Origin: JACADW01 sp963747985
GTDB lineage: Bacteria > Acidobacteriota > UBA6911
DNA: 64,000 nucleotides
NCBI GenBank assembly: GCA_963747985.1
Contig: CAVVHG010000005.1
Location: forward strand, 186,001-250,000
Direction: 5' to 3'
Shown in pieces: positions 42,995-52,505 of the stretch. The first letter of the stretch is position 1, and each line of letters begins with the position of its first letter. The notes beneath the pieces were generated by a model, which searched no databases, had not been told where the DNA came from, and saw only the letters and a program-made list of their open reading frames with translations. The position numbers and the translations under genes are program-made.

Positions 42995-44998
42995 ATGTTC
43001 CTTCTCCGAATGCTCAAGATCGGGATTGATACCGGTGGTACCTTCACCGACTTCATCGCGTTAGGACAGGGCCGCATGCGGACCCTGAAGCTGCTCTCTA
43101 CCCCGGCGAATCCTGCAACGGCAATACTGCACGGGCTCGCGCTCCTTCTCAAAGGCGAGGAGTCCGAGATCGTTCACGGTTCCACGGTCGCAACCAACGC
43201 CCTTCTGGAGCGCAAGGGAGCAGTCACCGCGCTCGTTACCACCCGCGGTTTCGAGGACGTGCTCGAAATCGGCCGGCAAAACCGGCCCCTGATTTACAGC
43301 CTGTCGCCATCGCGCCCCGAGCCGCTTGTGCCCGCTTCAATGCGTCATGGTGTCACCGAACGCGTTACATACGACGGCAGCGTCCTGGTGCCCCTGCGGG
43401 CAGTTGAAGCCCGGAACCTGGCCACGGTCCTCCGCCGGGAGCGGGTCGAGTCGGTGGCGGTCTGCCTCCTGTTCTCCTTTGCCAATCCGACCCACGAAAA
43501 ACAGATCGGCCGCGAGCTCCGAAATCTGAAGGTTCCTGTAAGCCTCAGTCATGTCATCCTGCCCGAATATCGGGAATACGAGCGCACCTCAACGACCTGC
43601 GTGAACGCCTACCTTGCGCCCGTAATGGGACGTTACCTCGGAGACCTCCAGCAGAGGCTGCGGCAGGCCTCCGGCAGGCGGGGACCCAGGCTCCGGGTCA
43701 TGCAATCCAACGGGGGCTCCGTCTCTGCCGGCGCCGCGATACGCGAACCTGTACGAACAATCCTGAGCGGACCTGCGGGTGGGGTTGTCGGATCCTGGGA
43801 AATCGCGCGCCATGCCGGCTTCCAGAATATCATCTCCTTCGATATGGGAGGGACTTCCACTGACGTCTCGCTCTGCGAGGGTGAAATCAGGGTGACAAGC
43901 GAATCGGTGATCGCCGGTTGCCCTGTCAGCGTGCCCGTGATCGACATCCACACCGTCGGCGCGGGCGGCGGTTCCATCGCCCGGGTGGACGAGGGAGGGG
44001 CGCTGAGAGTAGGACCGGAGAGCGCGGGCGCGGATCCGGGCCCGATCTGCTACGGCAAGGGCGACAGGATAACGGTCACGGACGCGAACCTGCTCCTGGG
44101 CCGACTCGACGAAGGATACCCCCTCGGGGGTTCCCTGCACTTGCAGACCGGACGGCTCAACCCTGCTTTCCGCCTCCTGGCGCGTCGTCTGGGCCTGCCG
44201 ACAACGATGGCTGCCGCGCAAGGTGTCATCGATGTCGCGAACGCGAACATGGAATCCGCTGTCCGGCTGATCTCGGTCGAAAGGGGGTACGATCCCCGCG
44301 ACTTCACTCTGGTCACCTTCGGCGGTGCCGGAGGGCTTCACGCGGCCGACCTGGCGCGCAGCCTGGCCATCCCACGCGTCCTCGTCCCGAGGCATCCGGG
44401 TCTGCTTTCGGCCCTCGGTCTCCTCCTCTCGGACACCGTTCAGGATTTTTCGCACACGGTGATGCTCTTGACCGCGAAGGCAGGGCGCAAGAAGCTCGAA
44501 ACCCGGTACCACCGGCTCGAAAACGTCGCCATGACTGCGATGCATCGCGAAGGGCTCCCCGATGAAGAGATTCGGCTCGAGCGCTGGATCGACATGCGCT
44601 ATCGCGGACAGAGCTATGAGCTGAGCATCCGCTTCACCCGCAACTTCGAGCGACAGTTTCATCAGAGGCACGAGCAACGCTACGGCTACTCCGATCCGCA
44701 AAGGGACTCGGAGATCGTGACCCTGAGGGTAAGGGCCAGGGGCATCGTCAGAAAGCCACGCCTTCCGAAAGCAAAGCCGGCATCGCCGGACCCGACCCCC
44801 GCGTTTCTGCGCAGGAAGAAGGCCTGCTTTCTTGGCCGGCTGCACGAGACCCCTGTCTACGAGCGATCGCTCCTGCGTGCGGGCAATCGCATCGCGGGGC
44901 CAGCACTTGTTTTCGAGTACAGCGCAAGCACAGCCATCCCTCCCGACTGCGTCTGCGTGGTGGATGTCTTCGGCAACCTGATCATCACGAAGGGGTGA
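42995..44998 (+). CDS. hyuA: Hydantoinase A/oxoprolinase family protein
   Basis: This 667-aa protein has the HyuA N-terminal motif IGIDTGGTFTDF and the ATP-binding pattern STTVATNALLERKG, with the central SFDMGGTSTDVSL and GAGGGSIARVD. Family members use ATP to hydrolyse hydantoins or 5-oxoproline, normally with a HyuB partner. No hyuB lies beside it, before or after. The ATG at 42995 follows GGTGAT; an ATG at 43010 is also possible. Its substrate cannot be told from sequence. Confidence 0.88.
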   Translation: MFLLRMLKIGIDTGGTFTDFIALGQGRMRTLKLLSTPANPATAILHGLALLLKGEESEIVHGSTVATNALLERKGAVTALVTTRGFEDVLEIGRQNRPLIYSLSPSRPEPLVPASMRHGVTERVTYDGSVLVPLRAVEARNLATVLRRERVESVAVCLLFSFANPTHEKQIGRELRNLKVPVSLSHVILPEYREYERTSTTCVNAYLAPVMGRYLGDLQQRLRQASGRRGPRLRVMQSNGGSVSAGAAIREPVRTILSGPAGGVVGSWEIARHAGFQNIISFDMGGTSTDVSLCEGEIRVTSESVIAGCPVSVPVIDIHTVGAGGGSIARVDEGGALRVGPESAGADPGPICYGKGDRITVTDANLLLGRLDEGYPLGGSLHLQTGRLNPAFRLLARRLGLPTTMAAAQGVIDVANANMESAVRLISVERGYDPRDFTLVTFGGAGGLHAADLARSLAIPRVLVPRHPGLLSALGLLLSDTVQDFSHTVMLLTAKAGRKKLETRYHRLENVAMTAMHREGLPDEEIRLERWIDMRYRGQSYELSIRFTRNFERQFHQRHEQRYGYSDPQRDSEIVTLRVRARGIVRKPRLPKAKPASPDPTPAFLRRKKACFLGRLHETPVYERSLLRAGNRIAGPALVFEYSASTAIPPDCVCVVDVFGNLIITKG

Positions 44999-45015
44999 TC
45001 GACGATGCTCTTGTT

Positions 45016-45122
45016 GTCGGGGTCGGAATCGGCAATCGAAATCGTGGTTGCCGACGGATCGAGGGGAGAGTGGATATCCGGTCGATGACGATTGCGACCT
45101 CGACTCCGATCCCGAACCCGAT
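45016..45122. repeat. CCGATN-type interspersed inverted repeat, copy D
   Basis: The left arm GTCGGGGTCGGAATCGGCAA plus TCGAAATCG (45016-45044) and the right arm CGATGACGATTGCGACCTCG plus ACTCCGATCCCGAACCCGAT (45083-45122) are imperfectly complementary. It fills the convergent gap between hyuA and the BNR gene. Confidence 0.65.
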
Positions 45123-45142
45123 TTTGTGCGGCAGACAATAGC

Positions 45143-47485
45143 TTAGCGGCTGAATCTGAGCTGCGGCGTCGCAATATCCTCTGTCGCGTCCGAATCGCCC
45201 GCTGCAGGGCCCTGCCACAGGCTTCCGCCGTAAGTGGCGACATATATCCGGTCGGGATTGACAGGATCGGGGATGACGCGATGGCCCCACTTGAAGTTGT
45301 AGCCCCTGATCCTCTGCCACGATTCGCCCCTGTTCGTTGATCGCCAGGCCGAGGACTCGAAGCCGCAGGCATAAAGCAAATTCGCGTTGTGCGCATCGAT
45401 GGTGACATCATAGATATGCTGGTCCGCGGACAGTACGTTGCGCCAGTTCAGCCCACCGTCCGTCGAGAGAAAGATCCCTCCGCCCGATGTCGGCTGCCGA
45501 TCGTTTCTCCTCCACGCAGCCAGGTACAGCCGTCTCGCGTCCGAGGTATCGATCGCGATTCCGTTCGGGCCATTCACACCCTGCGGCAGGCCAACCTTCT
45601 GCCAGGTCTCAGCCCCGTCCTCGGAGCGATACAGGCCGCCGTCGCCATCGTTGCCGATGCTTCCGTCCTCCGAACGCCGGGCTACTACGAGATAGAGGAC
45701 ACCCTGGTGGTCCTGAGCGAGGCGCCATGCAAACGGCTCTTTTGCAGGAAGCCCGTTGATTTTGAGCGCCCAGGTCGCTCCCCCGTCCGACGATTTGAAT
45801 ACGCCCCGCCCAAAGCCGGCTACGTAGAGCACCCGCGCGTTCGAAGGGCTGCGCCGGTCCAGTAGGATGTGGGTGGCCGCAGTCGGGGTCATTCCCTCGG
45901 TGGTGGCCTTCCACGTCCTCCCGCCGTCATCGCTGCGGCATACTCCGCCCTGGTAAGCCGAAGGCGATCCTCTCCGCCACATCTTGGGGCGCGGGAGGTC
46001 GTGCGTCCCGCTCATCACGGCCCACATCCGACCCTTCACAGCCGGATCGAACTCAACCCAGTAGGTCGTATTCACCCAGTCACGCGGGACTCCGCTGACG
46101 GTCGAGCTGGTCCACGACCTTCCTCCATCCTCGCTGCGGAAAAGCCCGATATCGGTATACGAGATGAATATCCGCTTCGGCTCGAAGGGGTCGAAATGAA
46201 TCCCGTAGCACGTTGTCACATCCAGACCGGTGGTGGCCCATCCGTCTCCGCGCTTCCGGGTGTAAGTTGCCTTCCAGGTCTTTCCTCCGTCCGGAGATTT
46301 CAGTGTCCGCCCGTAATCCGTGCCGTAGCAGAGGTCCGGGTTCGTCGGTGAGACACCCAGATTGAGTGGATTTTCTCCCCACCCGGGTCCGAAGCGCTCG
46401 CTCACCCAGCCGTCGTCCACGTCCTTCGAGGCCTTTCCTGACTCCATCCAGACGAACTGCCAGGTCCTCCCGGAGTCGACAGTTTTCGCCACACCATGGG
46501 ACTGAGGGCCGTACATGTTTATGCGCCCCACCGAGACGTAGGCTACGTCGGGATGGCCCAGGGAGGTGGCGATGGCAGGGAAATTCGGCAGCGGCGGTGT
46601 CGATTTTATCAGTCCCAGGATGCCTACCCCTGATTGCCGCCACGATTGGCCGCCGTCGAAGGAAACCAGGATGCCGCCGGCGAAGGAACCGGTCTCGCGT
46701 CTGAGGGGCAACGTGGCATAGATCACAAGTCGTCCTCCGCCCGGCGGGAAGCCGGCGGAGACATCCACAAAAGCGCTCGTTCCGGGAGCTGCCGGTCCGT
46801 CCCTCCACTCGCCGCGCTCACGCACCGAAACGGAATTGGCGCCGATCACGTAGACGGTTCTGTTGTCCCTGGGAGAGCTGGGATCGATGTAGATTTCCCG
46901 GATTCCCCCGGGAAACTCACGGAGGTTGGTCCAAGTCTGCCCCCAATCGGTGGAGGCACGAAGTCCTGCCGTTCTTTGATCCGAGAGAAATGCGGCCAGC
47001 AGCTGCCGGGAGTCTGCCGGGTCTACCGCCAGAGCAAGGATTGGCAGGGCAGGTCCAGCAGCGGTCATGATCCTCTCGCCCGCGTGATCATCCGGCATCT
47101 CAACCCCTGTGACGATCGCGGGAGGCGGGTACACCAGGTTCCACGACGTTCCCGCGTCCGTGCTGCGCCACAGCCCGATGCCCTGGGCGTAGATCGTGTC
47201 GGGAGCCACGGGATCGAAGACGAAGAAACGGGTCCGCCCGCGCAGGTTGAACATGCGCCACGACCCGCCACCGTCATCGGAAATGTAGGAGCCGGTCATG
47301 TCACAACCCACGAGCACGCGGTTGGGGTCGTGCGGGCTGATGGTTGGGATGAACTGCGCGCCTCCGCCGCCAGGCCCGAGGACGGCCCATTTGTCATTGC
47401 GGGCGGTCTTCACCGCCGTAAGAGAAAACAGGACCAGCAGACACACGGAGAGAGCCCGCCCGAGGCGGAGAGACGAGGATCGCAT
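45143..47485 (-). CDS. Secreted BNR/sortilin-like repeat protein
   Basis: This 780-aa protein has a signal peptide (ALSVCLLVLFSLTAV) and many Asp-box/BNR repeats (SDDGGGSWRMF, STDAGTSWNLV, STDGGLNWRNV, SEDGGRSWTSS). The repeats form a beta-propeller like those of sialidases, xyloglucanases and sortilin (Vps10). No sialidase catalytic set (FRIP, Tyr/Glu pair) is obvious, so the role may be glycan binding or hydrolysis. An excellent GGAGGT site supports the ATG at 47485. It follows the DUF4832 gene by 78 bp. Confidence 0.85.
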   Translation of the reverse strand: MRSSSLRLGRALSVCLLVLFSLTAVKTARNDKWAVLGPGGGGAQFIPTISPHDPNRVLVGCDMTGSYISDDGGGSWRMFNLRGRTRFFVFDPVAPDTIYAQGIGLWRSTDAGTSWNLVYPPPAIVTGVEMPDDHAGERIMTAAGPALPILALAVDPADSRQLLAAFLSDQRTAGLRASTDWGQTWTNLREFPGGIREIYIDPSSPRDNRTVYVIGANSVSVRERGEWRDGPAAPGTSAFVDVSAGFPPGGGRLVIYATLPLRRETGSFAGGILVSFDGGQSWRQSGVGILGLIKSTPPLPNFPAIATSLGHPDVAYVSVGRINMYGPQSHGVAKTVDSGRTWQFVWMESGKASKDVDDGWVSERFGPGWGENPLNLGVSPTNPDLCYGTDYGRTLKSPDGGKTWKATYTRKRGDGWATTGLDVTTCYGIHFDPFEPKRIFISYTDIGLFRSEDGGRSWTSSTVSGVPRDWVNTTYWVEFDPAVKGRMWAVMSGTHDLPRPKMWRRGSPSAYQGGVCRSDDGGRTWKATTEGMTPTAATHILLDRRSPSNARVLYVAGFGRGVFKSSDGGATWALKINGLPAKEPFAWRLAQDHQGVLYLVVARRSEDGSIGNDGDGGLYRSEDGAETWQKVGLPQGVNGPNGIAIDTSDARRLYLAAWRRNDRQPTSGGGIFLSTDGGLNWRNVLSADQHIYDVTIDAHNANLLYACGFESSAWRSTNRGESWQRIRGYNFKWGHRVIPDPVNPDRIYVATYGGSLWQGPAAGDSDATEDIATPQLRFSR

Positions 47486-47563
47486 TATAGACCTCCATCT
47501 GCGACGGATTTGTTACCTGTCGCGCACGAAGTCGCCGAATGGCGGCCTGGCTGACCGGCTTGA

Positions 47564-48937
47564 TTACTCAACGGCGATGGTACCAAGGTCGTACCAGCCG
47601 TCAGGCCGGCGGCCCTCCATGGCGAGCCGTATGGCAGGTTCGCCCGTGCGCGGATCCAGCATGGCGACGGCGACCTGATGGGTGCCAGCGGGTATGCCGT
47701 AGTCGACATACAGCGTCCCCTCGAAAACAGCATCGCCCGGCAGCCATTTCCGCACGTCCACGGGCACGCGTGCCACTGAGTCGCCGATCCGCATCGCAAG
47801 CCAGTACTCCCTGTAAACCGGCGCCACACCTGCGTTGAACCACCACATCTTGACGGGCACCATCGCGCCCGCCTTCACGGACGCCGGGTACTCCAGCCGT
47901 CGGAGAACGAAGCGATACCCGATCTTCTTCTGGAACTCGTCAAAATCCTTCTTCCACTCGTCGGGTATCTTTGTCGACTTGAGGTTGATCGTGGTGGCGT
48001 GCCAGCGGAGCGCCTGCTCGAAGATCGGCTCCAGACCGAAACCCCACTTCTTCCATGCCCCGGGCGTGCCGCATACCTCAAGAGAGACAGGCGAACGCCG
48101 CCACACGTCTTCCAGGCCCCCGCGCGCAATCTGCTGTGGATAACTATCCAGCATGTGCGCGAAGTTACGCCCCGGGCGCCCCATGTCACCCCAGCAGTCA
48201 AGGCGCCAGCCGCCACCGCGGCTCGTCCCGTAAACGAGGGCATCGAACTCGTCGAAGTTGGTGAGCAGGGGAGTCCTGGTGAAGGCCTTGAAGTAGACAT
48301 CGATGAGCGCCTTCTGGACGGACCATTCAGGCAGGTATGGCCCCCATCCCTCCCCCCAGTACCCGACGGTCGAGATATCGACCGCGTCCAGGAACGGGTG
48401 GCCGTCATAGCGTTGCCCGGCCTCATGGATGAGTGCGCTCCAGAGCTTTAAGTATTGAGGGTCGTCGGCATCGGGAGACCATATCCTGCCGTCTTTGTCA
48501 TCCGGCTTGTTGGCCCGGCGCGCTCCTGAGTTGCGGTACCACTCCGGCAGCGCATTGGACTGGTCGTACGGCATCAGCCGGATGTCGAGAGTCTGACTGT
48601 GCTTGCGTGCTTCGCTCAAAGCCGAGTCGATGATGTCCCAGCGGTACTTGCCCTGCTCAGGCTCCAGTTGCCACCAGAACCAGCGCAGGTACGCCACGCT
48701 CGAGTCGGGGAAGTCGACCGGGCCGGCCGCATCTGCCACGGCGCTTTCGGGCCCGACTTCCGACCAGCGCAGGTCAGGGTAGATAGCCTGCGCTCGAAAT
48801 CTCTGGAAAGTCTGAATCCCCATGCCGGGATTCACGAGCACGTCGCGGATTTCCTTCGGCCGCACGACCACTGTGGCGGACTGCGCGGATGCTGCCACGG
48901 AGGCAGTCAACCAGAGCAAGATACGAATGATTCTCAC
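47564..48937 (-). CDS. Secreted DUF4832/putative glycoside hydrolase-like protein
   Basis: This 457-aa protein has a signal peptide (ILLWLTASVAASAQS) and a TIM-barrel-like region with LRWFWWQLEPEQGKYRWDIID, typical of GH-A-like barrels, then a C-terminal beta domain. The pattern matches DUF4832 proteins from polysaccharide-degrading bacteria. It uses a GTG start with AAGGAGA upstream. Probably co-expressed with the BNR protein downstream; substrate unknown. Confidence 0.8.
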   Translation of the reverse strand: MRIIRILLWLTASVAASAQSATVVVRPKEIRDVLVNPGMGIQTFQRFRAQAIYPDLRWSEVGPESAVADAAGPVDFPDSSVAYLRWFWWQLEPEQGKYRWDIIDSALSEARKHSQTLDIRLMPYDQSNALPEWYRNSGARRANKPDDKDGRIWSPDADDPQYLKLWSALIHEAGQRYDGHPFLDAVDISTVGYWGEGWGPYLPEWSVQKALIDVYFKAFTRTPLLTNFDEFDALVYGTSRGGGWRLDCWGDMGRPGRNFAHMLDSYPQQIARGGLEDVWRRSPVSLEVCGTPGAWKKWGFGLEPIFEQALRWHATTINLKSTKIPDEWKKDFDEFQKKIGYRFVLRRLEYPASVKAGAMVPVKMWWFNAGVAPVYREYWLAMRIGDSVARVPVDVRKWLPGDAVFEGTLYVDYGIPAGTHQVAVAMLDPRTGEPAIRLAMEGRRPDGWYDLGTIAVE

Positions 48938-48938
48938 G

Positions 48939-49688
48939 CTATTTCTCCTTGTTCGCTGCAGAGAACAGCGACCTTTGGCGGAGCACTTCGTAGAGGGCGA
49001 TACCTGCGGCTACGCTGACGTTGTAGGAACCGACTTTCCCTCGCAGCGGGATGGCGGCAAGGAAGTCGCATTTCTCGCTCACGAGGCGATGGAGCCCGGA
49101 TCCCTCGCTCCCGACCACCAGGGCGGTCGATACCAGGAAGTCGATCTCCCAAATGGGCTTTCCCGCATCACCGGACAGCCCGGTAACCCAATAGCCGCTG
49201 CTCTTAATGAGCTCGATGGCCTGGTTCGTATTCGAAACCCGGGCGACTTTCACATGGGTTGCGGCGCCTGCACTGGCCTTGACGGCGGAAGCGCTTAGAC
49301 CCGCGCTCCTCCGCTGGGGGATGAAGACGCCATCCACGCCGGCCACCTCGGCAGAGCGGAGTGTGGCGCCCAGGTTCTGCGGGTCTTCCACTCCATCCAG
49401 GATCAGCAGTAGCCCCGGGGAAGATGCCTGGCGTAATACCTCCTCTGCACTCAGCATCGCAGCCTCGGAGACATGGCAGATCACCCCCTGATGCCGCCCG
49501 CCCCCGGCCTTGCGGTCCAGCCAGGCCCGGTCCTCGAAAACCAGCGGGGCGCCTGACTGTCGGGCGAGGTCGATGATTGCCTGGAGCCTCGGGCCGGCCA
49601 GCCCTCGCTGGATGGAAACACGTTCGACCCTGGCAGGGTCCGCCCTGAGCGCTTCCATAACTGCGTTGATTCCGTAAAGAACGGGCAT
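48939..49688 (-). CDS. rlmB: 23S rRNA (guanosine-2'-O-)-methyltransferase RlmB
   Basis: This 249-aa SPOUT methyltransferase has the N-terminal substrate domain (YGINAVMEALRADPARVERV) and the knotted SpoU domain with NLGATLRSAEVAGVDGVFIP, VGSEGSGLHRLVSEKCD and SYNVSVAAGIALYEVLRQR. It methylates G2251 of 23S rRNA using SAM. It starts 1 bp after the ispDF stop and is the last gene of the long minus-strand housekeeping run. Confidence 0.95.
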   Translation of the reverse strand: MPVLYGINAVMEALRADPARVERVSIQRGLAGPRLQAIIDLARQSGAPLVFEDRAWLDRKAGGGRHQGVICHVSEAAMLSAEEVLRQASSPGLLLILDGVEDPQNLGATLRSAEVAGVDGVFIPQRRSAGLSASAVKASAGAATHVKVARVSNTNQAIELIKSSGYWVTGLSGDAGKPIWEIDFLVSTALVVGSEGSGLHRLVSEKCDFLAAIPLRGKVGSYNVSVAAGIALYEVLRQRSLFSAANKEK

Positions 49689-49689
49689 G

Positions 49690-50886
49690 TCAGCGTCTCT
49701 CGATCAGGGCTACGGCTTGCGCGGAGATCCCGTCGCCGCGGCCCTCGGCGTTCATCCCTTCGGTCGTGGTGGCTTTGACACTGACCTGCTCCTGCCTGAT
49801 CCCCAGCGATTCGGCAATCCGCCTGCGCATCTCGGGCACAAACGCCGCAATCCTCGGCTTCTGAGCGATCAGGACCGCGTCGACGTTCAGCACGATCCAA
49901 CCTGCCTGAAGAAGTTTCGCCCGGATCTCATCGAGGAACTCGAGGCTCGGCCTGCCACGATGTGCCGGATCGGTATCCGGGAAATGCTGCCCTATATCCC
50001 CCATGGCGGCGGCTCCAAGCAGCGCGTCGCACACTGCATGAGTGAGAACATCGGCATCGGAGTGGCCCTCGAGCCCTTTTTCAAACGGCACCGGAACCCC
50101 GCCGAGGACGAGCCGGCGTCCCTCGACCAGCCTGTGATAATCGATTCCCTGCCCCACGCGGATCATTGCGATGTCCTTCTCGGTGGACGGTGACGATTCC
50201 TTCAGAATCAGTTCCGCAAGTTTCAAGTCGCTCGGATGTGTGATCTTGATGTTGTTTTCAGCACCGGGAACTGCAGTGACCGCATGGCCCGCCCAGCGCA
50301 CGATCGACGACTCATCCGTGCCCTGGAACCCGGCCGCATGGGCGCGATCGAGCGAAGACCGCAGAATCGGGGCTCGAAAACACTGAGGGGTCTGAACGGC
50401 GTACAGCTCCTCGCGAGGGGGCGTGGAAAGGATCCGTCCGCGCCGGGAGACGCGCTGGATTGTCTCGGTCGCTGGAATCACCGGCACAGCGGCGCCCGTC
50501 ACGCGGGCCGCTTCGAGGACGCGGTTCATCAAACCGGAGTCGCACAGGGGCCGGACGGCATCGTGAACGAGGATCAGGTCGACGTCGGAGCGGGCACGGG
50601 CGAGTGCGCGCCGGACAGACTCCTGACGGTTCGGGCCGCCCCGCACGCAGTCAACGGGAACACTCCAGGACCGCGACTTCAGCAAGGGCTTCGCCCCGGC
50701 GAGATGCGCCCCCGGAAGCGCGATGACCACCTGAACCACTCCATCCACGCCCAGCACCCGGGTGAGGGTGCGGAGGAGAATCGGCTCCCCTGCCAGTTCG
50801 AGGAACTGCTTGGGCAGGCCGGTCTTCATGCGGGAGCCCGTGCCTCCCGCAGCTATGATCGCAACGACACACCCTGACTGTCCGAT
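49690..50886 (-). CDS. ispDF: Bifunctional IspD/IspF (MEP pathway)
   Basis: This fusion makes CDP-ME (IspD) and then MEcPP (IspF) in isoprenoid synthesis. The IspD part has the nucleotide-binding start VVAIIAAGGTGSRM, TGLPKQFLELAG and VHDAVRPL; the IspF part has GIDYHRLVEGRRLVLGGVPV, GHSDADVLTHAVCDALLGA and GDIGQHFPDTDP. The first ATG in frame is at 50829, but the conserved VVAIIAAGGTGSR lies upstream in the same frame to 50868. No ATG, GTG or TTG occurs between it and the in-frame stop at 50914-50916. An ATC at 50884-50886 after AGAGGT is the best candidate; a sequence error is also possible. Confidence 0.93.
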   Translation of the reverse strand: MGQSGCVVAIIAAGGTGSRMKTGLPKQFLELAGEPILLRTLTRVLGVDGVVQVVIALPGAHLAGAKPLLKSRSWSVPVDCVRGGPNRQESVRRALARARSDVDLILVHDAVRPLCDSGLMNRVLEAARVTGAAVPVIPATETIQRVSRRGRILSTPPREELYAVQTPQCFRAPILRSSLDRAHAAGFQGTDESSIVRWAGHAVTAVPGAENNIKITHPSDLKLAELILKESSPSTEKDIAMIRVGQGIDYHRLVEGRRLVLGGVPVPFEKGLEGHSDADVLTHAVCDALLGAAAMGDIGQHFPDTDPAHRGRPSLEFLDEIRAKLLQAGWIVLNVDAVLIAQKPRIAAFVPEMRRRIAESLGIRQEQVSVKATTTEGMNAEGRGDGISAQAVALIERR

Positions 50887-50948
50887 GAGAACCTCTTTAA
50901 CCGGTGGGTAGTATCAATCCCATCCGCCCGAATGAACCGCAGGCCGGG

Positions 50949-51998
50949 TTACTGGCCGGTACTCCTCTCGGGGGAGCGGCGATCGGGGCGCTGTTGGGCG
51001 TTGCTCCCACCCTCCACTTCCTCCGGGAACCGACCGAAGATCATCTTGCCTGCAGTTGTCTGAAGAACCGACGTCACCTGGGTGGAGATGGTCTTGCCGA
51101 TCATCCTGCGCGCGTTGTCCACAACGACCATGGTCCCGTCATCGAGATAGGCAACGCCCTGGTTGTACTCCTTGCCCTCCTTGAGGATGAAGACCTTCAT
51201 GGTCTCACCGGGCAGGACAACCGGCTTGAGAGCGTTCGCCAGCTCGTTGATGTTCAGGACTTCAACGCCGCGCAGTTGCGCGACCTTGTTGAGATTGAAG
51301 TCGTTGGTGACGATCTTCGCACCCAGTTCTTTCGCCAGCTCGATCAGCTTGAGATCGACTTCTTTGACCTCGGGATAGTCCTTCTCGACGATCTGGACCG
51401 TGATTCCGGGTGCCGATTTGATCTTCTCGAGAATGTCGAGGCCACGGCGGCCCCGGTTGCGCTTGACGGAATCCGCGCTGTCGGCGATCTGCTGAAGTTC
51501 GCGCAGCACGAAATGAGGGGCCACCAGCGTTCCCTCGATAAAGCCTGTCTTGCAGATGTCGGAGATGCGTCCGTCGATGATCACGCTCGTGTCGAGGACC
51601 TTGTAGGACTTCCTGGCGCTTCGGTCGGTGAGAATCCCGCCAAGTGCCGAAAGATCCAGGTACTCGCCCTTGCTCGCCCCGGATACGAGGCCCACATATG
51701 CCATCAGTATGAGCACCATGACCTGCGCGAACGTGGCGTGGCTTGGTGTCAACTGCATCCGCCCGATCACGAGACTGATCAGGCTGGCGCCGGCGATTCC
51801 GAGAATGGAACCCAAGGCAGCCCCGATCAGAGTCTTCAGCGAAGCTCGCCGGATGCGAAGCTCCGCCAAGATTATCAGGACTGCCAGCACCGCACTAATG
51901 ACTATCGTGGGTACGAGATCGAGCGAAAACGGCCTGACAAAGGACGCACTTACGACGATGGAGAGTATCAGAATAATGCGAATGACCCATAGATCCAT
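50949..51998 (-). CDS. Membrane PIN-TRAM domain protein (YacL-type)
   Basis: This 349-aa protein has four N-terminal membrane segments (residues 1-115), a PIN domain with acidic metal ligands (KVLDTSVIIDGRI, VTNDFNL) and a C-terminal TRAM-like domain (VLPGETMKVFILKEGKE). That matches B. subtilis YacL. A strong ribosome site (AAGGAGT) supports the ATG at 51998. It lies between radA and ispDF, as in the radA-disA-yacL-ispDF order of Firmicutes, without disA here. It is probably a membrane-tethered RNase. Confidence 0.9.
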   Translation of the reverse strand: MDLWVIRIILILSIVVSASFVRPFSLDLVPTIVISAVLAVLIILAELRIRRASLKTLIGAALGSILGIAGASLISLVIGRMQLTPSHATFAQVMVLILMAYVGLVSGASKGEYLDLSALGGILTDRSARKSYKVLDTSVIIDGRISDICKTGFIEGTLVAPHFVLRELQQIADSADSVKRNRGRRGLDILEKIKSAPGITVQIVEKDYPEVKEVDLKLIELAKELGAKIVTNDFNLNKVAQLRGVEVLNINELANALKPVVLPGETMKVFILKEGKEYNQGVAYLDDGTMVVVDNARRMIGKTISTQVTSVLQTTAGKMIFGRFPEEVEGGSNAQQRPDRRSPERSTGQ

Positions 51999-52164
51999 CG
52001 ACTGACTCCTTATGTATGACCCTTCTATTAACGCCCGGATGAAACAACCGCCAGCCGATCGACCGCTCCCTGTACAGGTGTCCCGCAAACCACTCCGCAT
52101 CGGGAAGGTACAACCCGTCCCGGATTCTCAGGATGAGCGGTTGGATTTCAGATCTCAGGTCCAT
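51895..52164 (-). CDS. Possible small ORF or gene remnant before the PIN-TRAM gene
   Basis: An 89-residue reading frame begins at an ATG at 52164 (LRSEIQPLILRIRDGLYLPDAEW). The first 50 residues look protein-like, but the last part overlaps the start of the PIN-TRAM gene in another frame and looks non-coding. There is no good ribosome site. I cannot assign a family. It may be a decayed gene; with the repeat at 52345-52470 it is all I see in the 507-bp gap (51999-52505). Confidence 0.25.
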   Translation of the reverse strand: MDLRSEIQPLILRIRDGLYLPDAEWFAGHLYRERSIGWRLFHPGVNRRVIHKESVDGSMGHSHYSDTLHRRKCVLCQAVFARSRTHDSH

Positions 52165-52344
52165 GAGCAACACCAGTAAACCCTATCGCGTGCCCGGTGC
52201 TGGCCACATCGATCGACTGAGGATTAGTGAGCTGAATCTACCACAGCGGATATGCGAATGTTAAGGCAAATTGCCTTCGACCTGCGTCCCGTGTCTCAAA
52301 GGCATTGCTGTGGCACTCCCCGCATAACAATATTGACCGCTGGT

Positions 52345-52470
52345 GCGATCGGGGTCCGAATCGGTATGGCGCTCGGTATCGGGATTCGGAAGGATGGATC
52401 GTACAGGGAGCCGGGGCTTAGATTCATCCCGGCTCGACGCCGCTACCGATACCGAATCCGACATCGAGGA
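52345..52470. repeat. CCGATN-type interspersed inverted repeat, copy E
   Basis: The left arm at 52345-52389 (GATCGGGGTCCGAATCGG, TATCGGGATTCGG) is complementary to the right arm at 52441-52470 (CGCTACCGATACCGAATCCG, ACATCGAGG). It lies between radA and the PIN-TRAM gene, which are codirectional. Confidence 0.7.
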
Positions 52471-52505
52471 ACGGCAATGTTCATGAACCGGGTGAGAAAA
52501 GCGAG

